From contig JANMMZ010000054.1 in the NCBI GenBank assembly GCA_031373665.1, positions 1 to 64,000 of the forward strand: a stretch of DNA of 64,000 bases. Direction: 5' to 3'. Each line of letters begins with the position of its first letter. Positions within the stretch are counted from its first letter, which is position 1. The position numbers and the translations under genes were made by a program. This DNA is from M3007 sp031373665 (lineage in GTDB: Bacteria; Bacteroidota; Bacteroidia; Chitinophagales; Saprospiraceae). Of the stretch, positions 8,639 through 16,057 are shown piece by piece. The notes beneath the pieces were generated by a model that was not told the origin of the DNA, did not search any database, and saw nothing but the letters and a program-made list of their open reading frames with translations.

Positions 8639-9766
8639 ATGGACTTAGAAAATACAACAGATAAGAAGCAAATTACGGATTTACAGAATGCTGACCATTC
8701 CACGCCCGAAGGGGAAGAGTTGGATGATGCCCCTGTGGCCGATGAGTTTTTTGAAGAACATAAAATGGTTGCCGATCCAAGGCAGTCCGCTATCCGGTTG
8801 GATAAATTCCTTTTTGACCGCCTCAGCAACAAATCCAGAAATAAAGTACAAAATGCCATCCGCGCCGGTACGGTGAAAGTAGATGACCGGGAAGTAAAAC
8901 CTAATTACAAGGTAAGGCCCGGCAATGTTATTTCCATTGTGTTGCCCAAGTCTCTGGAGGATGTATATGATATTACGGCCCAAGATATTCCGTTGAATAT
9001 TGCTTTTGAAGACCAAGATATTTTGATTATCAACAAACCGCCCAACTTGGCTGTTCATCCTGGGGTAGGCATACCCAATGGTACTTTGGTGAATGCTGTG
9101 GCGTATCACTTGCAAGAACAAGCCAAATTATTGCCCACTTTGCCGGGCAATAACCCCGATCGGGCTGGTATTGTACACCGCATAGACAAAGACACTACTG
9201 GATTGATGGTCGTGGCCAAAAATGATTATGCCATCACCCATTTGGCCAACCAATTTTTTGAGCATACCATAGAACGGAGGTACTATGCCTTGGTTTGGGG
9301 CGATGTAGTAGCAGATGAGGGCACTGTCAGGGGACACATAGGCCGCAATCCAAACGATCGGCGTTTATTCATGGTGTTTCCAGATGGCGACGAAGGCAAA
9401 TGGGCGGTAACGCATTATCGGGTGATAGAGCGATTTTATTACTGCACCTTGGTAGAGTGTAGGCTCGAAACCGGTAGAACCCACCAGATCCGCGTCCACA
9501 TGAAATACATAGGCCATACCCTGTTTGGCGATCCTCGCTACGGTGGCAATCAAATATTGAAAGGAACACTGTACTCTAAGTATAAACAATTCGTAGAAAA
9601 AAACCTAAAGATCCTGCCCCGCCAAGCACTACACGCCAAGGTATTGGGCTTCACTCACCCGCGTACAGGAGAACATGTACGCTTTGAATCGGAACTGCCG
9701 ACCGATATGCTGCAAGTGATAGACCGCTTGCGCGCTTATGTCGAATCACGGAAAGAATTATTATAA
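8639..9766 (+). CDS. rluD: RluA/RluD family pseudouridine synthase
   Basis: Isomerises uridines to pseudouridine in RNA, most likely 23S rRNA. The 375 residues hold an acidic N-terminal tail (about 1-42), an S4 RNA-binding domain (about 45-110, IRLDKFLFDRLSNKSRNKVQ), then the catalytic domain with IINKPPNLAVHPG and the catalytic-Asp motif GIVHRIDKDTTGLMVVAKN (Asp near residue 183), plus RTHQIRVHMKYIGHTLFGDP. Length and order fit RluD. Its stop overlaps the start of the lipid kinase gene by one base. The exact target position (RluC- or RluD-like) cannot be decided by eye, so the symbol is tentative. Confidence 0.88.
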   Translation: MDLENTTDKKQITDLQNADHSTPEGEELDDAPVADEFFEEHKMVADPRQSAIRLDKFLFDRLSNKSRNKVQNAIRAGTVKVDDREVKPNYKVRPGNVISIVLPKSLEDVYDITAQDIPLNIAFEDQDILIINKPPNLAVHPGVGIPNGTLVNAVAYHLQEQAKLLPTLPGNNPDRAGIVHRIDKDTTGLMVVAKNDYAITHLANQFFEHTIERRYYALVWGDVVADEGTVRGHIGRNPNDRRLFMVFPDGDEGKWAVTHYRVIERFYYCTLVECRLETGRTHQIRVHMKYIGHTLFGDPRYGGNQILKGTLYSKYKQFVEKNLKILPRQALHAKVLGFTHPRTGEHVRFESELPTDMLQVIDRLRAYVESRKELL

Positions 9767-10704
9767 TGGATCAGGCACACCCGTATATAAAAAATGAGTT
9801 TTTGACCGAATTATTTCGGCCAAAGCGTATTGTATTCATCGTGAATCCTAGGGCTGGTACCAATATGCAGAAGAATATCCGCACCAGTGTGGATAAGCAT
9901 TTGAGCCATACCAAATTTCAATATGGGTTTAAATTTACAGAATATGCAGGCCATGCGTCCATCCTAGCCAAAGAAGCCATTGAAGAAGGTTATGAAATCA
10001 TAGTAGCGGTAGGAGGAGATGGATCTATCAATGAAGTTGCCTCCGCAGTGATGAACACCGAAGCCACCCTAGCCATTGTTCCCGCTGGCTCAGGCAATGG
10101 ACTGGCCATGCACTTGGGTTACGGTCGTGGAGTGGACGCAGCCATCAAAAAACTCAACAATGCCCAAGAAAAAACCATTGATATGGGCTTGCTTAACGAC
10201 CGACCTTTCGTCAACCTAGCCGGTATTGGTTTTGATGGATTGGTTTCAAACCTAATGAAAGGCAGCAACTGGCGTGGATTTGTGCCTTATTTCTTTAAAT
10301 CAGTGAAAGCAGGATTGCAATATACCCCCCAAGATTGTTTGATAGAAACCGAGAATGGTAACATACAAGCCAAGTGTTTTGCTATCTCCATAGCGAATGG
10401 CCCCATGTACGGATACAATGTCCGTATCGCCCCTGATGCCCTCCTTGACGATGGGTACTTTGAAGTAGTAGTACTGAAAGATGCTCCCAAGTGGCAATAT
10501 TTTGCAGCAGTCCCCTCTACTTTTACTGGAAATATATATGATGCCGATTTTGTAGAACATATCCACGCCAAGCACGTTAAAATAAGCAGTCCAGGCATCA
10601 ATTTTGTGCACGTGGACGGTGAAGGCATGACGATAGAAGGCGATCTGGAATTCAAAATCCAGCATAAATGCCTTAAAATATTGGTGCCGCTGACTGAGGA
10701 GTAG
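9766..10704 (+). CDS. Diacylglycerol kinase / YegS-like lipid kinase
   Basis: A soluble lipid kinase of the DAGK catalytic family. Signatures are FIVNPRAGTNMQKN, the nucleotide-binding VGGDGSINEVASAVM (near residue 82), and AIVPAGSGNGLAMHLGYGRG, followed by the family beta-sandwich (AGIGFDGLVSNLM, ISIANGPMYGYNVRIAPDA). At 312 residues it has full length. The ATG overlaps the stop of the preceding gene (ATAATG), so the two are translationally coupled. The lipid substrate (diacylglycerol, sphingosine-type or other) is not determined. Confidence 0.88.
   Translation: MDQAHPYIKNEFLTELFRPKRIVFIVNPRAGTNMQKNIRTSVDKHLSHTKFQYGFKFTEYAGHASILAKEAIEEGYEIIVAVGGDGSINEVASAVMNTEATLAIVPAGSGNGLAMHLGYGRGVDAAIKKLNNAQEKTIDMGLLNDRPFVNLAGIGFDGLVSNLMKGSNWRGFVPYFFKSVKAGLQYTPQDCLIETENGNIQAKCFAISIANGPMYGYNVRIAPDALLDDGYFEVVVLKDAPKWQYFAAVPSTFTGNIYDADFVEHIHAKHVKISSPGINFVHVDGEGMTIEGDLEFKIQHKCLKILVPLTEE
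10555..10581 (+). repeat. Source copy of a ~25-bp sequence repeated at 11071-11097
   Basis: The stretch GAACATATCCACGCCAAGCA, then CGTTAA, inside the lipid kinase gene recurs about 515 bases downstream, in the non-coding gap, with one C-to-T change. Similarity weakens outside this core but continues patchily (both have AATCAGT/TAAGCAGT nearby). See the finding on the duplicated scrap. Confidence 0.6.
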
Positions 10705-10790
10705 GTTGTCGGGTAAGGAATAGAAAAGTCATCCTCTGGCTTGAGATATTTGCATCAGACATAGATTATCTATCCATCATTCAATAAAAT

Positions 10791-10991
10791 ATGAAGACTT
10801 ACTATTATGTATTTGCCGTTGTAATAATGATGCTGGGAGAACCTGATGCAAAAACTCCAATGGAATTTATCTACATATTCAGAAAGAGTTGCGGCCTGAA
10901 TAAGAGTGCCGACTATTTTGAGATAATTTTTCGATTTAAATCTAATTCCGTTTTGAAAGTCGAATCAGAATGGCATTCATTTATAGGATAA
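10791..10991 (+). CDS. Possible small secreted or membrane protein (66 aa), unrecognised
   Basis: A 66-codon frame begins with a hydrophobic segment (MKTYYYVFAVVIMMLG) that could be a signal peptide, followed by an ordinary mixed-charge tail. I do not recognise it. In its favour, a perfect terminator-like hairpin begins 14 bases after the stop. Against it, there is no clear -7 box and it lies in a decayed gap. It may be a chance frame. Confidence 0.3.
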   Translation: MKTYYYVFAVVIMMLGEPDAKTPMEFIYIFRKSCGLNKSADYFEIIFRFKSNSVLKVESEWHSFIG

Positions 10992-11004
10992 TAATGTACT
11001 TCAT

Positions 11005-11035
11005 GGCAGTCCCTCAAGTCATTTGAGGGACTGCC
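11005..11035 (+). terminator. Perfect 13-bp hairpin, terminator-like
   Basis: GGCAGTCCCTCAA pairs perfectly with TTGAGGGACTGCC around the 5-base loop GTCAT. A short AAATTT follows rather than a clean T-run, so termination is plausible but not proven. It lies downstream of the lipid kinase unit and the possible 66-aa ORF. Confidence 0.55.
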
Positions 11036-11070
11036 AAATTTCAATGAAACAACTAACAAGAATATTTCCT

Positions 11071-11097
11071 TGAACATATCCACGCCAAGCATGTTAA
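11071..11097 (+). repeat. Scrap of lipid-kinase sequence duplicated in the intergenic gap
   Basis: GAACATATCCACGCCAAGCA followed by TGTTAAGG matches the kinase-gene interval 10555-10581 except for one base in the core. No matching kinase sequence surrounds it, so this is a small duplicated or recombined fragment. Confidence 0.6.
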
Positions 11098-11133
11098 GGT
11101 AATCAGTTTTATTCATTTAGTATTCCTTATATT

Positions 11134-11613
11134 ATGGCAATAGCAAGTTATAGACTCATAGAAGCCCTGCGTGAAACAGCGCAAAACCTTCAAAATGGTG
11201 CGCCTTATGCTTGGGGACACCACGGCCAATGCAATTGTGGCAATCTAGCACAAGTACTCACTGATTTCACCGAAACTGAAATACAAGCGTATGCCCAGAC
11301 GGGGGCAGGGGAATGGACAGAAATAGCCACCCAATATTGCCCCATTAGTGGCATGCCAGTAGATATGCTCGTCGCAAAACTCATGGATGCTGGATTAAAT
11401 CCAACTGATCTACACCATTTAGAGTATCTTAATGACAAGAAAGTACTGCAATACCTTGATGGCGGATTCCGATGGTTGCGCCGCAACCAACGAGCAGATG
11501 CCATTGATTATTTTGAAGCCTATGCCAATATGCTGGAGTCTAAAATGCTTGACGCCGCAGTCATAGAAGCATTAATTGAGGTTGTGCCAGAGCCCTTGGT
11601 CATGTCGATCTAA
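11134..11613 (+). CDS. Conserved-looking hypothetical protein with CNCG motif (159 aa)
   Basis: A 159-residue soluble protein without signal peptide. The N-terminal part has a helix (YRLIEALRETAQNLQNG) followed by YAWGHHGQCNCGNLAQVLTD, a His/Cys cluster (HH...CNCG) that could bind metal. A further Cys (YCPISGMP) lies near residue 69. The C-terminal half is helical (YLDGGFRWLRRNQRADAIDY). I recall similar uncharacterised proteins in Bacteroidota but cannot name a family. It stands alone, about 100 bases before the GMC oxidoreductase on the same strand. No function is claimed. Confidence 0.7.
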   Translation: MAIASYRLIEALRETAQNLQNGAPYAWGHHGQCNCGNLAQVLTDFTETEIQAYAQTGAGEWTEIATQYCPISGMPVDMLVAKLMDAGLNPTDLHHLEYLNDKKVLQYLDGGFRWLRRNQRADAIDYFEAYANMLESKMLDAAVIEALIEVVPEPLVMSI

Positions 11614-11717
11614 TAAAATTACTCAATTATTTTCCAAAAAGTACAGATAATAGTTTTATCTTCTTTTCTTTGCCCTCGATACTTGATTTATATCATTAAC
11701 TGTTAATTATTAAGGCA

Positions 11718-13394
11718 ATGGCGCAATCATACGATGCTATAGTAGTCGGCTCCGGTATAGCGGGCGGCTGGGCAGCCAAAGAACTATGTGAAAAAGGGCT
11801 CAAAGTGTTGATGTTAGAGCGAGGTAAAGACATCCAACATGTCACGGATTACCCCGCCGCAACCAAGAAAAATTGGGAATTTCAGCATCGAGGTCGTATT
11901 ACCAATGAGATGAAAGAGACCCATCCCGTCCAAAAACGCGATTACCCATATAGTGAATTTACACCTGATTGGTGGGTCAATGATATAGATTGTCCATACA
12001 CAGAAGTAAAGCGTTTTGACTGGTACAGGGGCTTTCACGTGGGCGGAAAATCGCTGATGTGGGGTCGTCAAAGTTACCGTTGGTCGCCGATGGATTTTGA
12101 ATCCAATAAAGAAGACGGAAATGGTGTGGATTGGCCCATTCGTTATCAAGATCTTGCTTCTTGGTATGATTATGTGGAAGGATTCGCTGGGATCAGCGGC
12201 TCCAAAGAAGGGTTGGCTCAATTGCCAGACGGTAATTTTTTGCCGCCTATGGAGTTGAATATCGTCGAGAAAGACGTGGCTGCGCGCATCAAATCAAAAT
12301 ATGAGCATAGAAGAATGATTATAGGCCGAGTGGCCAACCTGACCGTGCCGCACAATGGTAGGGGACAGTGTCAGTACCGCAATCTATGCGCTAGGGGATG
12401 TCAGTTTGGTGCTTATTTCAGTACCCAATCGGCTACACTGCCAGCGGCAGTAGCCACTGGAAACCTCACCTTGAGGCCATTTTCCATTGTCAATCAAATA
12501 CTATACGATAAAAATAAGAAACGCGCCAAAGGGGTTTTAGTCATAGATGCAGAAACCAACCAAACCGTAGAGTATGAAGCAAAAGTAATCTTTGTATGTG
12601 GTTCCACCCTGGGTTCTACCTTCTTATTGATGAATTCTATCGAACTCGGCGGTCTGCCCGATGGACTTGGCAACACCTCTGGTCAATTGGGGCATAACCT
12701 CATGGATCACCACTTTAGGTGCGGTGCTTCCGGTATGTATGAAGGCCACGAAGACAAGTACGTCATGGGTCGCCGTGCCAATGGATTTTACATCCCCCGT
12801 TACCGCAATTTCTTCGGCGACAAGCGCGATTACTTGCGTGGTTTCGGTTATCAAGGTGGTGCAAGCCGCGAGGGTTGGAGTCGCGATGTAGCCGAAATGG
12901 GCATAGGTGCCGCCTATAAAGAGGCTATCATGGAGCCAGGTGGTTGGACTATGGGCATGACTGGTTTTGGAGAGATGTTGCCTTACTACGACAATAAAGT
13001 GACCATTGATAAAACCAAAAAGGATAAGTGGGGTCAATATGTACTTTCTATTGATTGCGAGCTCAAAGAAAACGAGATCAAGATGCGGAAAGACATGATG
13101 AATGATGCAGCAGAAATGTTGGAAGCATCAGGTATGAAAGGCGTAAATACTTGGGATAATGGATCTTTCCCCGGAATGGCTATCCATGAAATGGGTACGG
13201 CTCGCATGGGCAGAGACCCTAAAACCTCAGTACTTAATGAGTGGAATCAAATGCACGATGTCAAAAATGTATTTGTGACCGATGGTTCTTGTATGACCTC
13301 TGCGGCTTGTCAAAATCCTTCGCTGACTTATATGGCCTTGACGGCTCGCGCAGCAGATTTCGCAGTGAAAGCCTTGAAAAAAGGCGATTTATAA
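11718..13394 (+). CDS. GMC family FAD-dependent oxidoreductase
   Basis: Glucose-methanol-choline family enzyme that oxidises an alcohol or sugar hydroxyl using FAD. The dinucleotide motif VVGSGIAGGWAAKEL is at residues 10-24 and the GGKSLMWGRQSYRW block near 110-125. A cysteine cluster (GQCQYRNLCARGCQFGAYFS) lies in the middle, and the C-terminal signature AIHEMGTARMG is near 490, with NPSLTYMALTARAADFAV as the last FAD/active-site segment. Its 558 residues are family length. No Tat or Sec signal is seen. The gluconate-dehydrogenase-like small subunit that often accompanies such enzymes is not adjacent. The substrate is unknown. Confidence 0.88.
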   Translation: MAQSYDAIVVGSGIAGGWAAKELCEKGLKVLMLERGKDIQHVTDYPAATKKNWEFQHRGRITNEMKETHPVQKRDYPYSEFTPDWWVNDIDCPYTEVKRFDWYRGFHVGGKSLMWGRQSYRWSPMDFESNKEDGNGVDWPIRYQDLASWYDYVEGFAGISGSKEGLAQLPDGNFLPPMELNIVEKDVAARIKSKYEHRRMIIGRVANLTVPHNGRGQCQYRNLCARGCQFGAYFSTQSATLPAAVATGNLTLRPFSIVNQILYDKNKKRAKGVLVIDAETNQTVEYEAKVIFVCGSTLGSTFLLMNSIELGGLPDGLGNTSGQLGHNLMDHHFRCGASGMYEGHEDKYVMGRRANGFYIPRYRNFFGDKRDYLRGFGYQGGASREGWSRDVAEMGIGAAYKEAIMEPGGWTMGMTGFGEMLPYYDNKVTIDKTKKDKWGQYVLSIDCELKENEIKMRKDMMNDAAEMLEASGMKGVNTWDNGSFPGMAIHEMGTARMGRDPKTSVLNEWNQMHDVKNVFVTDGSCMTSAACQNPSLTYMALTARAADFAVKALKKGDL

Positions 13395-13402
13395 GCATTT
13401 TA

Positions 13403-13942
13403 ATGAATAAAATACATATTATGGGAGCGCCCGGCGCCGGTGTCACGACACTGGGCCGGGCGCTTGCCCTTAGACTGGGTTACCCAGCGTTTGATACCGA
13501 CGATTATTATTGGTTTACCGAAGATGCCTTGCCATTTAAGCGCAAGCGCAACCCCGATCATCGCCGCAAATTGATGACCGAAGACTTTGACCAGTATCCG
13601 CAATGGGTACTTTCTGGGTCAATGTGTGGATGGGGCGATGTTTTTATTCCTAGGTTTGACCTGGTGGTATTTCTTTGGCAACCAGCCGAAGTGCGGCTAC
13701 AACGAATCAAGGATCGGGAAATACTGCGCTATGGGCTCGATAGAGTCTCCGAAGGTGGTGATTTACACACTGTTTTTGAAAAATTTATGCTTTGGGCTGC
13801 CGCTTACGATGGGCCCAGCGAAAATATCCGTAGTCGCGACCAAGAGTTGATTTGGCTACAAAACCTACCTTGTGCTACGATGTTGGTGGAGGAGCAATTG
13901 AGCGTTGAAGCGATTGTGGATAGGGTAGTGGGAGAACTCTAA
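13403..13942 (+). CDS. Small P-loop kinase-like protein (adenylate-kinase fold)
   Basis: A 179-residue protein from the ATG at 13403, 8 bases after the GMC stop. A longer frame runs back into the GMC gene but is rejected. It begins MNKIHIMGAPGAGVTTLGRA, a P-loop at residues 8-16. The usual Lys of GxxxxGK[ST] is Val here; I recall a recognisable subfamily of small kinases with GxxGSGxTTL loops of this kind. It continues with FDTDDYYWF (acidic acceptor-site motif), WVLSGSMCGWGD, and an R-rich lid (RLQRIKDREILRYG). It is likely a nucleotide or small-molecule kinase; the substrate is unknown. Confidence 0.75.
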   Translation: MNKIHIMGAPGAGVTTLGRALALRLGYPAFDTDDYYWFTEDALPFKRKRNPDHRRKLMTEDFDQYPQWVLSGSMCGWGDVFIPRFDLVVFLWQPAEVRLQRIKDREILRYGLDRVSEGGDLHTVFEKFMLWAAAYDGPSENIRSRDQELIWLQNLPCATMLVEEQLSVEAIVDRVVGEL

Positions 13943-13958
13943 TAATGACCGGTAAAAT

Positions 13959-15095
13959 TCATTTACCAAACCCCTGTTTCCATTTTTGTGCAATACGCAT
14001 AGCCGTTTCTACCATGTAAGGCTCCCACGATTCTATATTCCACTCAGATTTCGCCAATCGGGAGTTGTGGAGTTGCGCAAATAGGGTCGTTGTGTCAGTC
14101 GTCGTTTCTAGAATCTGGCTTAATTCCATTTGATCTGCGTATAGATCGAGGTCTTCCACGGCCTTGGTATTTAAGATGTTTTCTGGAGGAAGAAATAATT
14201 GGAAGGGAATATTGGACGACATTGGTTTATGTTGGACTACCAATTGGCGCATGGTTTCAAAATCTGCTTGGAACTGCACCTTACTCGCCGGTGTTTGGAG
14301 ACCCGTACCCAACTGTTCCATCACGACATATTTGAGGTTTGGACAAAGCCCCATTGTTTGCTCCAGCAATTGGAATACCTCCAAAGGCACATGATCGTCG
14401 TGGGTGTCGCGCCTGATTTGCTTTTGAGCAGATGTTACCGACGCTTCCCAACTACCGCCTGAAATATGAATTTCACGTACGCGATCCAGAGGATACAGAT
14501 GTATAATGTCTTGATAATCAATGTCAAAGTTGTTTATTTGGCAATAAAGATTATGTAAATCTAGGATAATAAACCCATTGATGGGTCGAAGCAATTGGTC
14601 TAAAAAATCGCCATGTCGTTTTACCTCATCCAAAGCATAAGAAAAAGCGAGATTTTCAAGCCCTACTGGACACTGACACACCTCAGCCATGCGCTGAAGG
14701 CGATCCTGGCCGATAGCAAGGGTGGTTTTGGTAAATGGAATACTGAGCGGTGCCCCATCGTGGAAGTTTTCACCAGTCATAAATCCAAAATGCTCCGTGA
14801 TATGATCAAATTGGAAGGCCGTCGTGACTTTTTTTAAATGTTGCAACCAATCTTGTTGCTCTTGCGACCATTTTCCTGAAAATAAAGAAAAGTAAATTCC
14901 ATGTCCGATAAGTCGGTTTTCTTTGCCGAATGCCTCCAATAGTTCTACAAACCAACCAGGAATTTGGCGCACTTTGTACAAAGTATCGAATGCCCATTCA
15001 ATTGCTTCCACTTTTTCGGCGGCAAACAGCGGCAGGGCAGCCTGCAAAATGTCAGCATCTAAATTGCAGGCAATCGAAGATCGAATATCGGACAT
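13959..15095 (-). CDS. DUF692 / MNIO family iron-dependent peptide-modifying enzyme with C-terminal extension
   Basis: Multinuclear non-heme iron-dependent oxidase (MNIO, DUF692) of the MbnB/TglH/ChrH class. Family members modify cysteines or neighbouring residues in ribosomal peptides. Visible TIM-barrel metal-site motifs are GHGIYFS (H65), ITEHFGFMTG (E101, H102), VGLENLAFS (E147, N148), LDLHNLYCQ (D179, H181, N182), REIHISGG (H210), THDDHVPLEV (H232, D233, D234, H235) and VMEQLG (E260). The family is usually about 280-300 residues; this protein is 378. Residues about 291-378 form an extra, mostly helical tail that could stand in for the separate substrate-binding partner common in MNIO loci. 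Its start lies 15 bases after the stop of a Cys-rich peptide gene on the same strand, so the two form a unit. Confidence 0.88.
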   Translation of the reverse strand: MSDIRSSIACNLDADILQAALPLFAAEKVEAIEWAFDTLYKVRQIPGWFVELLEAFGKENRLIGHGIYFSLFSGKWSQEQQDWLQHLKKVTTAFQFDHITEHFGFMTGENFHDGAPLSIPFTKTTLAIGQDRLQRMAEVCQCPVGLENLAFSYALDEVKRHGDFLDQLLRPINGFIILDLHNLYCQINNFDIDYQDIIHLYPLDRVREIHISGGSWEASVTSAQKQIRRDTHDDHVPLEVFQLLEQTMGLCPNLKYVVMEQLGTGLQTPASKVQFQADFETMRQLVVQHKPMSSNIPFQLFLPPENILNTKAVEDLDLYADQMELSQILETTTDTTTLFAQLHNSRLAKSEWNIESWEPYMVETAMRIAQKWKQGFGK

Positions 15096-15110
15096 GAAAA
15101 ACTAATGAAA

Positions 15111-15311
15111 CTAACCCATACCGCAGGCTGGGCATGGATCAGTGAATACGGGCTCTGGAACATTGGTTGCTGGGGAGCATTTTTCAGGACACTCCGTGGT
15201 ACACTTATGCGTTTGCTCCTCCGGAATCAGTGCGGTTTTGGTGCATGATTCAGCAGTACCAAGGGTAACACCGACCAAAATGGCTTGAATCAAAGATTTT
15301 GATAATTTCAT
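15111..15311 (-). CDS. Cys-rich 66-aa candidate RiPP precursor ending CPACGMG
   Basis: This 66-residue peptide is encoded immediately upstream of the MNIO enzyme. Residues 1-22 (MKLSKSLIQAILVGVTLGTA, then ES) are basic then hydrophobic, signal- or leader-like. Six cysteines follow, at 23, 37, 41, 45, 60 and 63; three are spaced CTTECPEKC and two lie in the C-terminal CPACGMG. Peptides of this design next to DUF692 enzymes are known substrates (methanobactin-type, bufferins, and the ChrA/chryseobasin type). From memory, the CPACGMG end resembles ChrA; this needs checking. Leader, tandem position and cysteine pattern make it a strong precursor candidate. Alternatively it could be a small exported metal-binding lipoprotein-like peptide. 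Confidence 0.8.
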   Translation of the reverse strand: MKLSKSLIQAILVGVTLGTAESCTKTALIPEEQTHKCTTECPEKCSPATNVPEPVFTDPCPACGMG

Positions 15312-15369
15312 TGTTCTCGTAATTTTAATATTAGTGAATAAATTTCGCTGACATCAGCATATAAAAGAA

Positions 15370-15393
15370 GACGAAAGTGGGGTACGAAAGGTT
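15370..15393 (-). promoter_or_regulatory. Possible ECF-type promoter before the RiPP locus
   Basis: On the minus strand AAC (15393-15391) and CGTC (15373-15370) are separated by 17 bases. This resembles the -35 AAC / -10 CGTC layout of ECF sigma promoters. No TAnnTTTG box is evident in the 148-base leader region. The predicted transcript would start about 50 bases before the peptide ATG. The evidence is short-motif only. Confidence 0.3.
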
Positions 15394-15459
15394 GGGTAGA
15401 GGGTGATGTTTAGTGAAACTTAGTTTTTTAGTGTTTTGAAATATGACTCCTAGTGTTCT

Positions 15460-15999
15460 CTAACCTTCCTTCATTCGAATCAAAGCAAAAACCGCATAAT
15501 TAATAATATCCCTGTAGTTGGCTTCTAGCCCTTCAGATACGAGGGTCTGCCCCGAATTATCTTCTATCTGCTTGATCCTCAATAGTTTTTGAAGTATTAG
15601 ATCGGTCATGCTGCTCACGCGCATGTAACGCCAAGCCTCTCCATAGTCATGGTTTTTGGCTTGCAATAGGCGAATATTTTCCTGTACATGGTGATCGTAA
15701 AGGGCAGATACCTTTGTTACTTCAAGTTCGAGGGGTGCATCGGCTGGAATTTCCATTTGAATCAAAGCCAAGACACTGTAATTGATGAGCCCAATGAACT
15801 CGGATTCGATGGGGTCATCCACCTGTTGGGCTTGTTTTTCTTCAATACTACGGATTCGCAATGCCTTGATATACAACTGATCAGTAATGCTTGATGTCCT
15901 TAATATACGCCAAGCCGTACCATAGTCGGTGGTCTTTTTGATGAATAGATCGCGGCAACGCCCAATGACCTCTTGAAATTCTGAAAGTGTTTTTTCCAT
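15460..15999 (-). CDS. DUF1599 protein, two tandem domains
   Basis: A 179-residue protein of Bacteroidota-type DUF1599, function unknown. Two similar halves are visible: DLFIKKTTDYGTAWRILRTS with IKALRIRSIEE in the first, and RLLQAKNHDYGEAWRYMRVS with LQKLLRIKQIED in the second. Each ends in an INYxVxALIxM helix. The repeated (K/N)xxDYGxAWRxxR motif suggests a common nucleotide- or phosphate-binding site; that is inference. The start MEKTLSEF at 15999 is preferred. A longer frame beginning MYLCKGKN merely translates the -7 promoter box (TACCTTTGC). Confidence 0.8.
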   Translation of the reverse strand: MEKTLSEFQEVIGRCRDLFIKKTTDYGTAWRILRTSSITDQLYIKALRIRSIEEKQAQQVDDPIESEFIGLINYSVLALIQMEIPADAPLELEVTKVSALYDHHVQENIRLLQAKNHDYGEAWRYMRVSSMTDLILQKLLRIKQIEDNSGQTLVSEGLEANYRDIINYAVFALIRMKEG

Positions 16000-16021
16000 T
16001 TTACCAGTATTTTTCCCCTTG

Positions 16022-16029
16022 CAAAGGTA
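16022..16029 (-). promoter_or_regulatory. -7 box TACCTTTG for the DUF1599 gene (minus strand)
   Basis: On the minus strand the sequence reads TACCTTTGC, a perfect TAnnTTTG match, 22 bases before the DUF1599 ATG. It overlaps the promoter region of the divergent SGNH gene, forming a compact head-to-head promoter. Confidence 0.65.
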
Positions 16030-16037
16030 CATTAAAC

Positions 16038-16045
16038 TATCTTTG
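16038..16045 (+). promoter_or_regulatory. -7 box TATCTTTG for the SGNH hydrolase gene
   Basis: TATCTTTG, followed by CCC, is a perfect TAnnTTTG match 12 bases before the ATG at 16058, giving a very short leader. It faces the minus-strand box at 16022-16029, only 8 bases away. Confidence 0.65.
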
Positions 16046-16057
16046 CCCCCCTAAGTT

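Larger units (their letters stand above)
10705..11133. other. Gap with one weak ORF, a perfect hairpin and a duplicated scrap
   Basis: These 429 bases hold no gene I would trust fully. They contain a possible 66-codon ORF (10791-10991), a perfect 13-bp hairpin (11005-11035), and a short copy of lipid kinase sequence (11071-11097). The base composition is AT-rich. The region looks like a decayed or recombined intergenic stretch. Confidence 0.5.

Noticed and set aside
10913..11116. Minus-strand frame sharing LGVDMF with an antisense frame in the lipid kinase gene
   Set aside because: The similarity comes only from the ~25-bp duplicated scrap read in antisense; there is no other coding evidence.
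13241..13402. N-terminal extension of the small P-loop kinase into the GMC gene
   Set aside because: The extra 54 codons overlap the GMC coding region; the P-loop sits right after the ATG at 13403, the usual position for the fold.
13403..13450. Kinase called dead because the P-loop lacks Lys
   Set aside because: Small kinases of this type with GxxGSGxTTL loops appear, from memory, to form a normal subfamily, so loss of function is not claimed.
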